In this document: one piece after another, positions 62,169 to 64,000 of the stretch
Position numbering within the stretch: the stretch's first letter is position 1
Layout of the letters: each line of letters starts with the position of its first letter
NCBI GenBank assembly: GCA_002692725.1
Contig: NZLU01000046.1
Span: forward strand, 434,001 to 498,000
Reading direction: 5' to 3'
Source of the DNA: Ponticaulis sp.
GTDB taxonomy: Bacteria > Pseudomonadota > Alphaproteobacteria > Caulobacterales > Hyphomonadaceae
Length of the DNA: 64,000 bases
The notes under the pieces: model-generated
The model's input: only the letters and a program-made list of their open reading frames with translations
What the model was told of the DNA's origin: nothing
The model's database searches: none
Made by a program: the position numbers and the translations under genes

Positions 62169-62753
62169 ATGGATGACACTGAATTCAAGAATGAACTCGC
62201 TGAGTTGATCCCGCATTTAAGGGCGTTTGCTCGCAACTTATGTGGCAACGCGGCAACCGCCGACGATCTGGCGCAGGAAGCCATGCTGAAAGCTTGGAAT
62301 GCCCGTGAAAGTTATCAGCAGGGCACCAATCTGAAAGCGTGGACCTTCACCATTCTCCGCAACGTTTTCTATTCTGAAAAACGCCGGTCATGGCGCCGCC
62401 AGCCGCTCGATCCAGAGGTGGCTGAAGCAACTTTGGTCGCAAACGATGATCCAGCGGACAATATGGAATTGCTCGCGCTCCGGAATGCAATCCACCGATT
62501 ACCGGACGATCAGCGTGAAGCGCTGATCCTGGTTGGTGCCGGTGGATTGTCTTATGAGGAAGCGGCAGAGATTTGTGACTGCGCCGTCGGCACGATCAAA
62601 AGCCGGGTCAGTCGCGCAAGGCAGGCACTGACAGTTATTCTCGAGTCAAACGGCGCCGGGTTTAACACAGACTCAGAACTTTCTGCAGGCGATGCCTTCG
62701 ATGACATCATGGCTGAGGCCAATAAACTGAGCCAGTCAGCTGCTACGGGCTGA
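62169..62753 (+). CDS. ecfG: EcfG-family general stress sigma factor
   Basis: This 194-aa ECF sigma factor of the EcfG (ECF15) group has region 2 with LIPHLRAFARNLCGN, ADDLAQEAMLKAWNARESYQ and the promoter-melting TNLKAWTFTILRNVFYSEKR. Region 4 has LPDDQREALILVGAGGLSYE and CDCAVGTIKSRVSRARQAL. A short C-terminal extension follows. ATG 62169 (MDDTEFKNEL) is the family start; the longer reading from 62115 would overlap nepR. It forms one operon with nepR and directs the general stress response. Confidence 0.96.
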   Translation: MDDTEFKNELAELIPHLRAFARNLCGNAATADDLAQEAMLKAWNARESYQQGTNLKAWTFTILRNVFYSEKRRSWRRQPLDPEVAEATLVANDDPADNMELLALRNAIHRLPDDQREALILVGAGGLSYEEAAEICDCAVGTIKSRVSRARQALTVILESNGAGFNTDSELSAGDAFDDIMAEANKLSQSAATG

Positions 62754-62851
62754 ACAGAACCACACTAGCGTAGCAATCGTCTCGAAAGTCTGCTCTGACG
62801 GGGGGGAGCAGACGACAATCTCAGAGACTTTATCCGACGGGGAAATGAAGC

Positions 62852-64000
62852 GTGTTAAGGCGGACCACTCTCAGGCAAAGACTTGTTCTGACATTGGCCG
62901 CCGCCTTGTCTCCCATCCTGATCCTCGGCGCTGTCGAATCCTTCTTCAACGCACAATCCGCCAAGGAAAGCCGGCGCCTGGAATTGCTGGCAGCTGGTGA
63001 CGAAGCGGTCGACGACCTTGAGCAATCCTTGTTTCTCGCAGAATCCATGCTCGAGGTTTTCAGCCCGGTTGTCGCCAGCGGAGAATGCAAGCGCATCAAA
63101 GCAGATCTGCAACGAACTCTGCCCATCCTGACCAATGTCATCCATTTCGATGCGAACGGCCAATCGGTTTGCAGTTCCGTCAGCGATATCCCCCACCCTA
63201 TTACCAATATGGACTGGGTTGAGGAGCTGAGAGACGGCGCTCAGATGATCCGCACGGACGCGTTCTACGGCCCGATCTCAGAGACGTATTTCTTCTCATT
63301 GCTCAAACGCCTCGAAGATGAGGATGGAAACTTTACTGGTCTGGTCGCATTCAGTATGCGGGCAGACGCTCTGGTCACGCTTCTGAAATTCAACGATTTT
63401 GATCCCGACATCGATATCGCGATTTCAGACCGGGATGGCCGCCTGTTCGGCAGCGTTCATTTCGCCCAGGTACCATCGGAATGGTTCGATGAATTATCGG
63501 ACAAGAAACCCCCTCCCCTCCTTGTTTTTCGGGATGCATCCGGCGTACAGCGGGACATCACGGTTACAGGGGTCGCAACCGAAGGCGTTTATGTTGTTGT
63601 CAGTCGCCCGGCACCGGGCCTGCTCAGCGAGTTTACCATCGCCCAGATTTCGGGCTTTGGCCTTCCAATGCTTGCCTTCACCATCGCTTTGATTGCGGTC
63701 TGGTTCTCCGTTGATCGGCTGGTTCTGAAATGGCTGACACGCCTGAAGCGCATTGCGAAAATCTATGGTGCCGGCAAATACAATCTGCGCACGGCACACC
63801 ATTTCGAACCCGCGCCGGAGGAATTTGCCGAATTTGCCGAAGCCATGGACCAGATGGCCCATAAGGTAGACACGCGGGACACCAGCCTCAGGGAAGCATT
63901 GGAAAAGCGCGACCAGGCCGTGAAGGAAATCCACCATCGCGTGAAAAACAATCTGCAAATCGTCACGAGCTTTCTGAGGCTGCAATCGCGCACCGTGCGT
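62852..64000 (+). CDS. HisKA_2/HWE-type sensor histidine kinase, 3' end outside window
   Basis: This is a membrane sensor kinase of the HWE/HisKA_2 group, the type that phosphorylates PhyR in alphaproteobacteria. It starts at GTG 62852 with GGGGA 8 bp upstream. The first 382 codons are visible and the frame is still open at the window end. One N-terminal transmembrane segment (VLTLAAALSPILILGA), an extracytoplasmic sensor of about 240 residues, a second segment (ISGFGLPMLAFTIALIAVW) and a HAMP-like linker precede the phospho-acceptor motif EIHHRVKNNLQIVTSFL (His about 362). Position next to phyR-nepR-ecfG supports a PhyK-like role. Confidence 0.9.
   Translation, partial: MLRRTTLRQRLVLTLAAALSPILILGAVESFFNAQSAKESRRLELLAAGDEAVDDLEQSLFLAESMLEVFSPVVASGECKRIKADLQRTLPILTNVIHFDANGQSVCSSVSDIPHPITNMDWVEELRDGAQMIRTDAFYGPISETYFFSLLKRLEDEDGNFTGLVAFSMRADALVTLLKFNDFDPDIDIAISDRDGRLFGSVHFAQVPSEWFDELSDKKPPPLLVFRDASGVQRDITVTGVATEGVYVVVSRPAPGLLSEFTIAQISGFGLPMLAFTIALIAVWFSVDRLVLKWLTRLKRIAKIYGAGKYNLRTAHHFEPAPEEFAEFAEAMDQMAHKVDTRDTSLREALEKRDQAVKEIHHRVKNNLQIVTSFLRLQSRTVR

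Noticed and set aside
62756-62781. Third EcfG promoter before the histidine kinase
   Set aside because: AGAACC, 16 bases, CGTC differs from the consensus in both boxes; too weak to list as a feature.
62830-63207. 125-codon minus-strand frame at the right end
   Set aside because: It is antisense to the histidine kinase, whose frame is open for 383 codons with clear family motifs.
1-64000. CRISPR arrays, tRNA/rRNA genes, IS elements, prophage
   Set aside because: No regularly spaced repeats, cloverleaf sequences, transposase or phage structural genes were recognised on reading both strands.

Overview
The window reads as chromosomal DNA of a marine, probably prosthecate alphaproteobacterium. 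The best fit is Hyphomonadaceae or a close relative in Caulobacterales. Four things point there: the PhyR/NepR/EcfG general stress response (restricted to Alphaproteobacteria), a bifunctional Rel followed by pyrE-pdxJ-acpS-rnc-era-recO, a Caulobacter-like holdfast-type polysaccharide locus, and an alphaproteobacterial T2SS cluster next to a TonB-dependent receptor. This placement is inference from gene content; no rRNA, tRNA, phage, IS element or CRISPR was recognised.

Layout. 1-9.6 kb is accessory: the end of a TRAP transporter gene, a lipoprotein, a cupin, a succinate-semialdehyde-type dehydrogenase, an L,D-transpeptidase-like protein, LemA, a decayed TonB receptor, and two ArsR regulators, each divergent from its likely target (a hydrolase and an AHSA1/SRPBCC protein) across a clear palindromic operator. 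9.6-17 kb holds parC, an FG-GAP lipoprotein and a hypothetical gene, with hairpin-rich dispersed repeats in the gaps and apparently inside the hypothetical gene's reading frame. 17-24.4 kb is one housekeeping operon (rpoZ-rel-pyrE-pdxJ-acpS-rnc-era-alaE-recO, minus strand). 24.7-30.3 kb holds a NYN-domain protein overlapping a uracil-DNA glycosylase, dapA-smpB, a soluble lytic transglycosylase and a threonine dehydratase.

30.3-48.6 kb is an unbroken minus-strand block. It starts with prepilin peptidase gspO, then a large surface-type lipoprotein with a 433-residue internal duplication, a TonB-dependent receptor, gspCDEFGHIJKLMN, and a small lipoprotein that could be a pilotin. The layout suggests a secretion machine built and regulated with a dedicated receptor/lipoprotein pair. 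48.6-58.5 kb has an esterase-type beta-lactamase-fold protein and an envelope polysaccharide locus: a priming transferase, two family-2 glycosyltransferases, a deacetylase, a Wzy-like polymerase, a split Wzc/BY-kinase pair and a Wza-like lipoprotein. It resembles the Caulobacter hfsEGH/hfsCBAD holdfast genes, with no flippase visible.

The right end carries a Sel1 protein, a 2-oxoglutarate oxygenase, an RcnB-like protein and the general stress module: phyR divergent from nepR-ecfG across a pair of EcfG-type promoters, then a membrane HisKA_2/HWE histidine kinase that runs off the window.
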